This document shows positions 1 through 10,331 of a stretch of DNA of 64,000 nt, piece after piece. Source of the DNA: Tetradesmus obliquus (lineage: Eukaryota; Chlorophyta; Chlorophyceae; Sphaeropleales; Scenedesmaceae); contig CP126195.1 in NCBI GenBank assembly GCA_030272155.1, positions 6,617,001-6,681,000 on the forward strand, read 5' to 3'. The notes under the pieces are model-generated. The model was not told where the DNA came from. It saw only the letters and a list, made by a program, of their open reading frames with translations, and did no database searches. The translations under genes were made by a program, and so were the position numbers. Within the stretch, counting starts at the first letter, position 1; every line of letters begins with the position of its first letter.

Positions 1-871
1 TTTCCTAACTCCCTGCCAGCCTGAGCTCACCTGCAGCATGTCCCGCACTAGGCCAATCGCCACCACGCCGATGCTGCAGCCCATGCCTCCCAGGTTGTAG
101 CTCTGCACGTCGCGCCTGAACTTGAACTTGTTGATCAGCATGGACGCCAGGGAGGGCGTGGGGCAGAAAATGCTGCAGTTTGTAATCAGGATGTCAACCT
201 GCTCGGGCTTGACTCCTGCAAGGACAAAAACATCACAGTATATCATAAATGCACATGTGTGCGATGCAGGCGCGCCTGCTGAGCGCATGGACAGCAAGTG
301 AGTCGGTTGGCTGGCACTGCACTCCCGGCGCACACCTGTCTTCTCCAGCAGGTCTGCCACGACACCGCCCATCACCATCTCGGCCTCCACCATTGCCGTC
401 TTCATGTCATACTTGGGCTCCTTGGCGAATGTGGGGTGAATGGCTGGGGGCAGGTATGTGCCATCGCGATTGAGGCCGCTCTTCTCCACCACCTTGAGCT
501 GGAACTGAGCATTCTCCTCCACATACATCTGCGAGGGCAAAGCATCGCTGCATGCGTCAGTCCCAAACACTGCCGTGCTGCTGCTGGGCACTGACGCACT
601 ACGGCTAGCCGCTGCATGCCTGCGCTACAACAGAGCTCATGTTGCTCATCATAATGTTTACATCTGCCTAGCATGTATTCCTTGCTCCAAGGGCGCCAGC
701 GTGCGCAGGTGTCGACATTCCTGGCAACCAGATGCTGATGAGTGACACTGCCCACTAGCAGCATGTGCTCACACTCCACTTGGAGGCGTTAACGATGCCA
801 GCATCGTGGTTAAGCTTGTATTCTTCCGGAGGCTTGAAGACCGAGAAATCCAACATGTACACTGGCGCCAT
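1..871 (-). CDS. KCS: 3-ketoacyl-CoA synthase, copy 1 (3' part cut by window edge)
   Basis: The enzyme condenses malonyl-CoA with a long acyl-CoA in very-long-chain fatty-acid elongation. Three exons are seen: 871-773, 528-336 and 215-31. A donor lies at 30 and the rest is off the left edge. Exons 2 and 3 have exactly the same lengths (193 and 185 nt) and phases as in copy 2 at 3458-5759, so the two are tandem duplicates. Exon 3 carries NCSIFCPTPSLASM and the active-site segment NLGGMGCS, whose Cys is the catalytic nucleophile of the family. The start ATG at 871 gives MAPVYMLDFSVFKPPEE, entering the FAE1/CUT1-type domain directly. Plant KCS proteins normally have two membrane helices before this point, and none is visible here. 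The catalytic His and Asn would lie off the window. Family assignment is firm; the start is inferred from the matching MAP start in copy 2. Confidence 0.9.
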
Positions 872-2152
872 CCTGAGGTCTTCGCTCAAAGTCCTATAGA
901 ATCAGACACAAAGCAGGATAGCTTATCAACACTGTGGAGTAGAAGTTAGCTGCGTCAGAGTCACTCAGCTCTTATCACCCGTGTCTACGGGCCGAGCCGA
1001 CTTGAACCCCTGTTGTTTGTCTAGCGCTTTGCTAAGGCAGCCTTTGATAGTCGTTGTCATCCTGTTGAACATTGATGACCATTCATGTCCATAAAATGCT
1101 AGCAGCATCCTTCCGAGGCACTTCTTGCCATGAAAGGCGCGCCACGGCAATGCAGTCGCCACGGTGCTGTTCGTCTCCTTGCCCACAATCCATGGTGCAG
1201 CAGAAACCACATCAACTGCATTTAATTGTTGTCTCAGCCAAAGGTGGCGCCTGGTAGAGGGGGGTTTCAATTCGCACCATGCCCATCATGAGCAGAGGCT
1301 TCACAGCAGCTCAAGACAGCACCGCATGATCTGCATTGGCACAGCAGGGACACGCAGTTGTTGATGACAGCCGTTGATGGACAGTTGCGTTACACGCCAG
1401 CCGCATCTGGTCTTCACAGTGTCATGAGGTGCCGCGGCTGCAACGTACATTTTGTCCACACCGTCGTATGTTGGCCAGCCGCTGGCAGACCCTGCCAGCT
1501 TCACAGCACAGCCCGTAGAACTGCCTGCAGCCCTTCAGCAGGCTGGCAGCTGCCATCACAAGTCTACCTGCCCTCCTCTTAAGCTTGTTGGCGCAATGGC
1601 AGGACCGTGGTGCCCCTGAACAGCAGCGCTGGCAGCTTGGACGCGCCAGTAATGCGGTTGGACTCCAGCAGCACTGCTTTGCGGGTGTGAATCGCTGTCT
1701 GCACCCGTCCTCTCTTTGCCGCTGACCGTGTTCTGCACCTGCTTGCAAATGGCTGGCACAACATGGCATGCATGCATCAAGACTGTGCATGCCGGTCACT
1801 GAAGGTCATGTGCACATGCAACATGACACTTTTAGACATGCATCAAACTACAGCACTCCAGGCTGTCAGCATGGCAAAGCAGGGCCTACATGTGCGTTTT
1901 GAACATGCCTGCTTGCAGGAGGACAGTGCAATGTCTAATGCTATGGCAACCCTGTTGGAATTTGTCTGACCAGGCTGGCTGTTTGGGTGGTCTCAGCAAC
2001 GTTCAACAAATTCCCTGCTGAAGCAGCAGCGCAACTGCTGGACGGTATCCTTGCAGCACAGTGTAGGGCTCCCCTGGGCCGCCGCAACACAGCTGCTGCT
2101 CTTCACTCGAATGTATGGCTCCAGGCCGCTCCATGGTGTAGAAGGTCCTGCA

Positions 2153-2236
2153 ATACATTACATTACATGCTCCACTCAGACGAGGAGTGGGAACCACAGC
2201 CAGGAGCCAACGAGAGGCTCATAGGGGGATAGCGCT
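2153..2236 (-). mobile_element. LINE 3' fragment (about 84 bp) with target-site duplication
   Basis: On the minus strand this reads through the same 3' end as the longer LINE fragment at 36014-36701: a CCTATGAGCC...TTGGCTCCTG segment, a short hairpin with CCACTC/GAGTGG arms, then a tail of ATGTA units. It is flanked by a 9-bp direct repeat GGTCCTGCA at 2144-2152 and 2237-2245, as expected for target-primed insertion of a strongly 5'-truncated copy. Confidence 0.75.
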
Positions 2237-3093
2237 GGTCCTGCATTGCCGATAACATAAGGCTGATCTATATGTTGACAGCTGGAAGGCAGACTGAAAC
2301 CGGCCATGCTGTTATGTTTTCCTCGTTCCCCAAGGTCGTGGAAAAGAAAGGTGCACCGCTTCAGTAGTGGTGCAGCATTGATCCAATGACATGCCAGCGG
2401 CTGCTGCTGTTCATCATTCTACAACCTGTCAAGGCTACTGCTGTTGTGACTCCGTGCATAGCAGACCACCTAGTCAAGCAGTTGCACTGACAACTGTCGT
2501 CATTCCCAGTAAACACAGTGGTTGACAAAAGTTACACAAAGGAGGCACTGCCCGTGCTGGAGCACACGACAGGCTCAGCGGGCAACCACAACTAAACATG
2601 CTATGTTCAAAACGTGCTCTTGCCCACTGTAGATGCGCAGCGGCTGCACCAAGCACCACAAGCGGTCTGCGCAGTGCGCCATCAAAAGCGCAACCTTCTC
2701 ATTGCACCAGCAGCCACACTGCACTCATGCTGCGCCCTCTTATCATTTGCCGTGTACACCAGCGGCTCCCTGCTCTGGTTGGGCACTGTGGCCGTAAACA
2801 AGGCGCAGCTGGCCAGCGCACAATCAATGTGGTGCTGCTGGCTGCCCTAACCTGCCAAACACAATCCTGCCACATAAAGGCAGCTGTAAACCAGAAACCA
2901 TGGCCGCAGCAACCCCAACGTGGTTGCACATGCCAGCCACCAGTTGAAACAACTGCAAAACCAGCCACGTCATGCAACATTGGCACAGCATCAACCTCTC
3001 AGCTGAGAAACTTGACGCTCTTTAACGGACCTGCTGCTACACCTGTACTGCTACAGCACATGGTGAGTTGGGCACGCACATGATCAGCACTCA

Positions 3094-3098
3094 TTACA
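3094..3098 (-). terminator. possible TGTAA poly(A) motif for KCS copy 2
   Basis: The minus strand reads TGTAA about 360 nt beyond the KCS copy 2 stop codon. Chlorophyte genes commonly use UGUAA upstream of the cleavage site. The pentamer is short and may occur by chance. Confidence 0.25.
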
Positions 3099-3457
3099 AG
3101 CGGCTGCTTCAGCTACACACCCTGACTAACTCCAACTTGCTGTCCTGATCTACTCGCCTGTGGCTCTAGCATCAACATCGTACGGAACATATATAGGATC
3201 AATGTGAGAAATAAGAACAATAATACAGTGTTGCAATTCTCAGGTGAAAGCGTCCTGCTGTGCACCAAGTGTGCTGCTGCTCACACGCCGGCTCAAGCAC
3301 AAGACATGACGGTGGATGTTCATTTGGACTCTGATACACTGCGGTGCTGAGGCACGGCAGCTACAGAATTGCGCTGCTACCTGCCAAGCGCCGGCCTGTT
3401 ATTAGCAAACCCGCTGCACCAGCGCTGCGCACAGGCGTTGGTGCCACAGCAGGTTGC

Positions 3458-5759
3458 TCAGTGTGCTGGCACCTCCTCCTGCTTGCTGAACTGCTGCCCG
3501 AATGCTGCCTGCAGGTCGCCCGGGGCGGATGCTGCTGCTGCTGCTGAGCCGCCGATCCTGCAGGTTGGGTCGCTGATGGGGCGCGGCAGGTCAGCCTCTG
3601 TCACTGGCCGGCCGTTGAGGTGGCGCCAGGCGTTGTGTGTGACCTTGACGTCACGCAGCGCGCGCCACACGTTGACGCCCGCCTTCATGCCGCCGCCCAT
3701 GCCTATCTGCATGATGGTCTGGTTGCGCTTGATGCCCTCGATGGACTCCATGTAGGCCATGACGTACCAGGTGGTGCTGCAGCTGGTGTTGCCAAAGTCG
3801 CGCAGCGTGGCAAAGCTGGGCAGCATGCGGTCCGCAGGCAGCCGCATCGCCTGCTGCAGGCCCTTGAGCACAGCGTAGCCGCCTGCGAGAAGAACAGGCA
3901 GAAGACAAGCAGCACACAACAGCATGGCCATCAGCTTGGGTACGGAGTGGGCTTGGAGGCTGCAATGGCAGTTGCGCAGCACACACACCAAACGCAAACA
4001 ACAGCCGCATGCCGTCAGCACTGTCTCACGTGCTTGCCTTGGCGCATCTGCCATGCAGCGCACCCTGCCCCTGCCCCTCCAACCCTGCGCCACTCACCCG
4101 CATGCAGCGCAAAGTGGTCGATGCACTGTGTGAAGTCGGGCACATACTCCGGCACTGCGCGGCCCAGCACCGCCTTCTCAAACAGGTTGTAGGCGGCCTC
4201 CGCGTACTGGCCCCAGGTAAGGATCTTGGGCGCGATGTTGCGCAGGCAGGCCTCCAGCGCCTTGGCGGCCTGCAGCGGCACGTCCTTGCGCAGGTACACG
4301 CCGTTCACGCCGTTCTTGTCCGGGCCCCAGCCCATGCAACTGTACGCGCCGTCGTCCGCGCCCGTGTGCACGCGCACATTGTGCTGCAGCGCATACTTTG
4401 CGCTGCGCCAGTAGGCGGGCTTGTTGGTGAACATGGCGGCGGCGCCGCCCATGCGGAAGATGGCGTTAGCGACCATGTAATCCTTTTGCAAGCCCGGGTA
4501 GAAGCAGTAGGTGGTGATCTCGCTGGGCACAAACACAGCGATGCTGTTGGGGCGCGCCTGCGGGCATCAACAGCAGCAGCGGCAGCAGCAGCGGCAGCAG
4601 AGTCAACAGCTGCCAGCAGAGATGCTCCGGGGTTGGACAACCAGGGGTGCAAGAGTTGCTGGCATCAACTAGCAGCCAGCCACATATCCACACGGCAGTG
4701 CCTGTGTGTGCTCTATGACAGCTAGTCTGCATAGAGCAGAAGTTCTGTTTCTGCACCGAAGCCTCCATGAAACTGCAGCAGCCAGTCACCCAGGCCAGTC
4801 CTTGCGTGTGCGCCGCACCTGCAGCAGGTCGCGGATGAGGGACAGCGCCATCACGCCGTTGCCGCAGCCCATGCCGCCCAGGTGGTAGCTCTGGATGTCC
4901 TGCCTCATCTTGAAGTGGTTGACCAGCATGGAGGCCAGGCTGGGCGTGGGGCAGTAGATGCTGCAGTTGGTGACAAGGATGTCGATCTCCTGCGGGCGGA
5001 TGCCTGCAGCAGCAGAAGCAGCGGCAGCAGCAGCAGGAGCAGCAGCAGCAGTTATGCCAGCTCCACACAAACTATTTCCAGACCAACCCTTGGTGTTGGT
5101 GCTATCTTTGTTTGTTTCAGCTATGTCTCTTGAATATATTGATATGTAATGCAAGAAAAGCGCATGCGCCTTGCTGCCCGGCTGCTGCTGCTGTTACTGT
5201 TCAGAGCTGCTGCAATGCACCATCTGCACGCTGCTGCAGCTGCTGGACCGCACCTGTCTTCTCCAGCAGCTCCGACAGGGCGCCGCACATGGTCATCTCA
5301 GCCTCCTTCTTGGCGGTGTCCATGTCATACTTTGGCTCCTTGGTGTGGATTGGATTGATCCAGGCAGGCAGGTATGTGCCGCAAGGGCTGATGCCAGAGC
5401 GCGTGAAAACTTTGCTGATGAACTCATAGTTCTCTTCTTTGCACTCCTGCGCAGGTAGGAGGGCAATGGCGACAGTGAGAGGCGGGCGGAGAGCCTGGCG
5501 CGAGCGGGATGGCGGGCTCCACCGAGAAGAGCCCGCATCAGTTTTGACACCACCCTCAGTATAATAAGACATTTCAATCCATGATGTGTCAAGCGATGAG
5601 GCTATCATGTAGAGGTCGTCTAATAATAACGCACTGTCCCCTCGAACACACCTGCCACTTCCTGCTGGCCTTCTGCGTGGCAAAGTATTCTATCTTAAGC
5701 TCTTCAGGTGGCTTGTAGACAGCGAAGTCCACCAGGAGCACAGGCTGCTGGGGTGCCAT
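3458..5759 (-). CDS. KCS: 3-ketoacyl-CoA synthase, copy 2 (complete)
   Basis: Complete gene for the condensing enzyme of very-long-chain fatty-acid elongation. Exons 5759-5652, 5446-5254, 5003-4819, 4557-4098 and 3882-3458 join in phase to 456 residues. Catalytic residues of the family are visible: Cys147 in HLGGMGCGNG, His314 in FALHAGGYAV and Asn347 in DFGNTSCSTTW. FRMGGAAAMFTN, GADDGAYSCMGWG and VWRALRDV also match the family. The protein starts MAPQQPVLLVDFAVYKPPEE, so it lacks the two N-terminal membrane helices of plant KCS enzymes. They could lie in an unseen upstream exon, or the enzyme could associate with the membrane differently. The C-terminal about 35 residues are Ala/Gln-rich. 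The tandem partner upstream shares the intron positions. Confidence 0.93.
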
Positions 5760-7132
5760 TGTGCGAAACGGTGAGAGTTTCCTGGTGTATCCAATTGACT
5801 GTAGTGCTGTTCCTGTTGGTTTGTAATGAAATCAATGAAGCAAAATTGGTGATAACAAGTACTGAACGGCTCTGTAATGTGTTTATGGCCCACTCTTATG
5901 TACTGCTGGACTTTCTCGGAACAAGTAACGCGTCGTTATTGTGGGCGATTGGAGCAACTTCACCCTACGGATCTGGAGAAAATGTTTTCGGATGAAAGAT
6001 TTTTGAGTATGAACCGAATTGCACCTTTCAGCGTGCGGGGATTGGCACGCCAGTGATGAAGGGCATGGAGGCTGTGTGTTCTCATGTCTGATCAGGAGCC
6101 ATCTGTATCTAGATACGCATGCATTGGTCAAACACATAGGAATTTCACATATGTTTGTCGTGGTGCATACTTGAATAGCATTGTTTAGCACATCACCAAC
6201 AGGTGAGCGCACTGCAGCTTTGCTTGTACTGATCAGTGCCCGGCACTGATCCCTAGGCAGGCTGCCAGGTTGGGTGGGCTTTCTGTGGCCCTAGTCTGCG
6301 CAGCCGTGGGTGGTGGTAAATGCAGCTATTAGAGGGTACAGCTGCAAGATAACATCACATGTTTCACTTTGTGGTGAGGGCGGTGGGTCGTCAAGCTTGG
6401 GCAGTATTGTGTTGCACGTGCTACAGCCATGTGCAGGCCTCACATCTAAGCACGCTCTTCAGGGTAAAACAGCGGAGGCCTCACATCTAAGCACGCTCTT
6501 CAGGGTAAAACAGCGGAGTCGCTTTGCTGCCCAACAGTTATTAAAATATCCACAAGCACAACACAGCAGCCAAACAAAAATAGTCAGGTTGCTTGTAGCT
6601 GTGCATTACAGGTTGCGCCCTTGTATGTTGCTGCATGTTACCCCTTGTGCAACATGATGCTGCCACCTGTACAGCTGTGGCGCAGATGGAACATGCTCAT
6701 GTACAGACACTTCATGTGTCTGCCATAGGTGCCTGCACATGCGGCTATGCAGCAGGCACTAGCAGCACTTTTGCAGCAGCAGAACCTACGCGACATGTAC
6801 ACCATTGACTGCAGGCTGCCTGCACATTGCCACACAGCAACGGGAACATCAACCCACACGCATCAGCAAGTGCGCGATCGCTGCAACAGAGATATGGTAT
6901 AGTAGAAATCATTCTGAGACTGTTTCAAACCACCGAACCCGACAGACGCGCTGCGCATCACCCAAGAATCACAACACAAGCAAGTGTGAACCCACTTGCC
7001 TGCAAACACTGCAGCGCCTGTCAACGATGCTGGTGCATGGGCAGCCACACAGCCAGCTGGCAAGCACACATCCAAGCCTGCCCCAGGACGTTGTAAGGAG
7101 GGCAGGCCTGGCGCTGCAAGCCAGCCCAGCTG
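5760..7132. other. intergenic: upstream region of KCS copy 2 and 3' flank of the GPX gene
   Basis: No protein gene is supported. The region holds a perfect 41-bp tandem duplication at 6436-6517. The GPX transcript probably ends in the right part, because its SECIS lies just above. A minus-strand TGTAA motif is present at 6606-6610, but the transcript end is not determined. Confidence 0.5.
6436..6517. repeat. perfect 41-bp tandem duplication
   Basis: Two identical units occupy 6436-6476 and 6477-6517, each beginning GGCCTCACATCTAAGCACG. No function is evident. Confidence 0.95.
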
Positions 7133-7171
7133 CTCAGGGCCATGGCTGGTGTTTGCACCATGGCCCGTCAT
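7133..7171 (-). promoter_or_regulatory. SECIS element of the glutathione peroxidase mRNA
   Basis: On the minus strand, about 340 nt downstream of the GPX stop codon, the sequence has all parts of a eukaryotic SECIS. ATGAC at 7171-7167 opens the non-Watson-Crick quartet. GGGCCATGG (7166-7158) pairs perfectly with CCATGGCCC (7145-7137). The apical loop contains AAA at 7154-7152. CTGAG at 7137-7133 closes the quartet. Thirteen nucleotides separate UGA from the apical AAA, within the usual spacing. The element would direct selenocysteine insertion at the in-frame UGA of the gene. It is identified by pattern only and was not folded computationally. Confidence 0.82.
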
Positions 7172-7509
7172 ACGTGTGGCTGCGACGCCCACTTCGTTGA
7201 CAGTGCACCGCAAGCAATCGCAAGCACTGTCATGCAAGCATGCACGACTAGAACGAGCTGCCACAGCTGCCATAATCAAGCAGCAGTGCACAGCCAGGCA
7301 ATAGCAGACACACGGCAGCGGAAGGACCCTGCCTGAGCTGCTGTGTACGCACGCACAGAATGTTGCAAAGACAGCAAAATGCTGCTTGCTAACCAGGCAT
7401 ATTGTGGTTCATGCCCAGCACAAGCACTACCTACTGCTCGCTGCTGCAGCCGCAGCCCAGTCTGTCGCTGCCAGACATAGCGCCCAGCTGTGCTGCAACC
7501 CTGCCGCTG

Positions 7510-9932
7510 TTAGGCCTGCTGCAGCAGCCTCTCCACCTTGCAGCCCTTCCTGCCTGGGTGCATGAGGCACTCAGGGTTCAGTGGCGGCTTGCCGGCCAGC
7601 GCCAGGCGCACCTGCAGCAGGGGCCGACAGCAGCAGCGGGAGACACGTCACGCAACAGCGCCAACGCCAAAGTCAACCCACACTGCCCTGCAGAGCTGGT
7701 CATCGTTGTCTGCTCAGCAGCTAGCACAGCGCTGGCGCATCTTCTACTGTGATGCAGGTATTGAACAAACAGCGTCGTGCCAGAATATCTGCATTGAAGG
7801 GCGTGCAACACAGAGCACCAGCTGTCATCCTCTGCTGAGCATGCTCCATCTGCTGCTGCCCTCCTGGCTTCTGCAAACCAGCCCTGTGCATGCCGGTGCT
7901 GCCGTGCACTCACGTCTGCCTCGAACTCGAGTGGGTCGAAGCCCGGCTTGTAGCGCGCCACGGCCTGGCCCTCGCGGTTCACCAGGAACTTCACATAGTT
8001 CCTGCAGGGGCAGCATCAACAGAACAGGGCAGCACATGCATTCACTTCCACGCCAGTTGGCAGCTGCAGCTGCTGTCCGCTGCTTACATGTATGTAAAGT
8101 CTATGTCAACATGCAAGCAGCATCGCTGTCACAGGCGCTTGCAGGAGAAACAGCCACCCAAGCCATGCTCAGGCACACGGCTGTTGCATGCAGCCCTGTT
8201 GTGTGTGTGTGTCAATGCTCACAACAAGAGCCGGGTGCATATCTAGCGGCAGTAGTGTTGACAGATGCGACCCATAGCGGGCTTTGCTACAAATTAACAC
8301 GCAGTTCATTGCACAGGCTGACAGATATCCTCCATCGCTGTAGCTGTTGCAGCAACTGCCCATGACTGGCTGTTTCCGACCAGCAGCCAGCACATTCTGC
8401 TGCAGCCGCAGCGAGATCTGTAGCCAGCAGCGGCGCTGCTGCTCACCACTCGATGGCTCCTGGGCCGCCCCCGCCCGGCACCGGGCGCGCCTGGCCGGGT
8501 GCCGACGCCGGCTGCTGCTGGCGCAGGAACTGGTACAGCGGGTGCGCGCCAGGCCCGTTGACCTCAAGCTTGTCCTGCAAGCATGGCAGAAGCACGGCAT
8601 CAATATAGCCGCGCAAGCCGTGCAATCATGCCATCCACACCAAACTGTGTGTTGTTGCAGAGTCCAGGTTCACGGGCTGCCAGACCTCGACCTGCAGCTT
8701 GTCCTGCAAGCGCGCGGCAGCCCAGGCTCACCAATTGTGACCGCAGCGCATTAACAACAGGATTGATGCTGTCACCACTACAGCTGCGGTCGCTGCAGAG
8801 TATCAACTTGCAGGCTGCAGATAACATCCTGACGTGTAACACGCATGTGCTGACTGTGAGCTGCAGCGTCCAAACAGCACAGAAGTGCCTGCCCGCACAC
8901 GGCGCCACCAACCAGGGCTGCCTGCGGCTCCCAGCCAGCCACTCACGAAGACGTCAAACTCGAAGCCAAACTTCCTGAAGGCCCACTGGCGCTCCTCTTC
9001 CGAGGTGCCTGGCGCCTGGCCACCAAACCTGCAGACCAAGAACAGAACACGCAGTTTAAGCCTGCACCAGGACACAAAGGTGTAAGGACCACCTGCATGT
9101 GCATTTGAGGAAGTGGGGAGCTGCCGCGTGCCCTCTGTGTTGTTTCCTGCAAGCTGCCGCAGCGCATCACCCTGACCGCCCATGCAGAGCAGCAGCTGGC
9201 GCAGTGACGTGCTGTTGGGGCTGCTGTGCAGCAGCGCCCTGCAACCGCTGGTGTGGCTGTTGCTGTTACTGCTGCTGCAACTGCTGCTGCTGCTGCTGCT
9301 GCTGCCTGACTTCAGGTGCTCACTGATTGCATGGGAATGCGATGACGTTGAAGCCATCGTCATGGTAGGTGTTGTACAACGTCCTGAGCCCTGGGTAGTT
9401 CACGTTCTGGTGCAGCAGCCAGCAGCAGACAGGCCCACCACAGGCAGGCTGTGATTGCGCTTGCTGCAGTGTGCAACTGCGGCTAGAGAATGAATGCAGG
9501 GCTGAACTGCTGTTGAAACAGGGGGAAGCAGGCAGCCAAGTACCTTTCACCAGAATCTGTTCGAGCCAAGTTAGTGTGCACGCGCAAGCTTACGCTGGTG
9601 CGCACCTGCAGGGGTCATTCGCTTGCAATGTTCACAATGACCAGCACCTGTCCCTTGTACTTGGACAGGGGCACCTCCTGCTCATACTGCAGCGCGCTGA
9701 AGTCATAGATGCTGCTGGGAGAGGCCAGGCCAGGCCCTGCTGCAGGGCAAGGGGACAAGAAAGTTACAAAGAGCATGTGCGTCAGGTGAAAGCGGCAGGT
9801 TTGGCCGGAATATGGCCGGAATATGGCACTCTTGAACCAACAGAACCAACGGCATGACACCTGCCTGCACACACTGAACATCCTTGAAGGACAGTGGCCA
9901 CAGGTTGCATGACAGGTCAGCATGGCACGCAC
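7510..9932 (-). CDS. GPX: selenocysteine-containing glutathione peroxidase
   Basis: Reduces hydrogen or lipid peroxides with thiol donors. Exons 9932-9606, 9406-9324, 9028-8947, 8574-8447, 8001-7914 and 7611-7510 join in phase to 269 residues if the TGA at 9617-9615 is read as selenocysteine (residue 106). The context is VIVNIASE-U, the exact place of the catalytic Sec/Cys. Downstream motifs match GPX: NVNYPGLRTLYNTY, FNVIAFPCNQFGGQ (catalytic Gln), VNGPGAHPLYQFL and EWNYVKFLVNREG (catalytic Trp-Asn). A SECIS at 7133-7171 supports recoding. The residue after Sec is Pro rather than the usual Gly. The first about 75 residues contain no Asp or Glu and many Arg, Ser and Cys, suggesting an organelle-targeting peptide. 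An intron acceptor near 9740 leaves the exact start uncertain. The PPR gene starts divergently about 400 bp away. Confidence 0.88.
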
Positions 9933-10331
9933 AGCTAGCCCGTGTTACCTGCCCAAGACGTGCCCAGGATAAGACCAGATCCTAACAAAACATCCCTTCT
10001 ATTGGCCGATGCTGTCACTGCACGCTGATTGACTCGCCCGATCCCTGACCTGGCAGAAGGCCAGGCCCCAACCTGGGCACGCTGTGCCACCTGCATTGTT
10101 AAATAACTACGTTTTTTAATATCAGTTGTCTTGCAAGCCGTGATTCATCATTGGCTCACGATTGGCCCACCACTTGTCATGTCAAAAAACTGACAATCTG
10201 AGTTGCTTGTGGTGCATGGCAGGCCGCATGTTGGAGCAGCTTTCGATAGCATTCATTTCACAATCGTATTGCGTACCTCGCCAACTTTGCACGTGCGAGA
10301 TGATACGCAGTAGTATGGTTCGACACTTGTT
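9933..10331. promoter_or_regulatory. shared upstream region of divergent GPX and PPR genes
   Basis: About 400 bp separate the start codons of two divergently transcribed genes, so this stretch probably holds both promoters. It includes the most AT-rich part of the neighbourhood, around 10098-10125. I recognise no specific operator or TATA box with confidence. Confidence 0.45.

Larger units (their letters stand above)
872..3457. other. intergenic spacer between the KCS copies
   Basis: About 2.6 kb separate the start of KCS copy 1 from the stop of KCS copy 2. Only short open frames without recognisable motifs are present. The one supported feature is a very short LINE 3' fragment at 2153-2236, annotated separately. 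A possible TGTAA poly(A) motif for copy 2 lies at 3094-3098 on the minus strand. I see no RNA gene here. Confidence 0.6.

Noticed and set aside
965..1060. tRNA-like fragment on the minus strand with GGTTCAAGTC resembling a B box
   Set aside because: No convincing A box, anticodon stem or acceptor pairing could be laid out, so it is not called as a tRNA or SINE.
2598..3083. 161-residue plus-strand open frame between the KCS genes
   Set aside because: Composition is like random CAG-rich spacer; no motif, no splice structure, no neighbour support.
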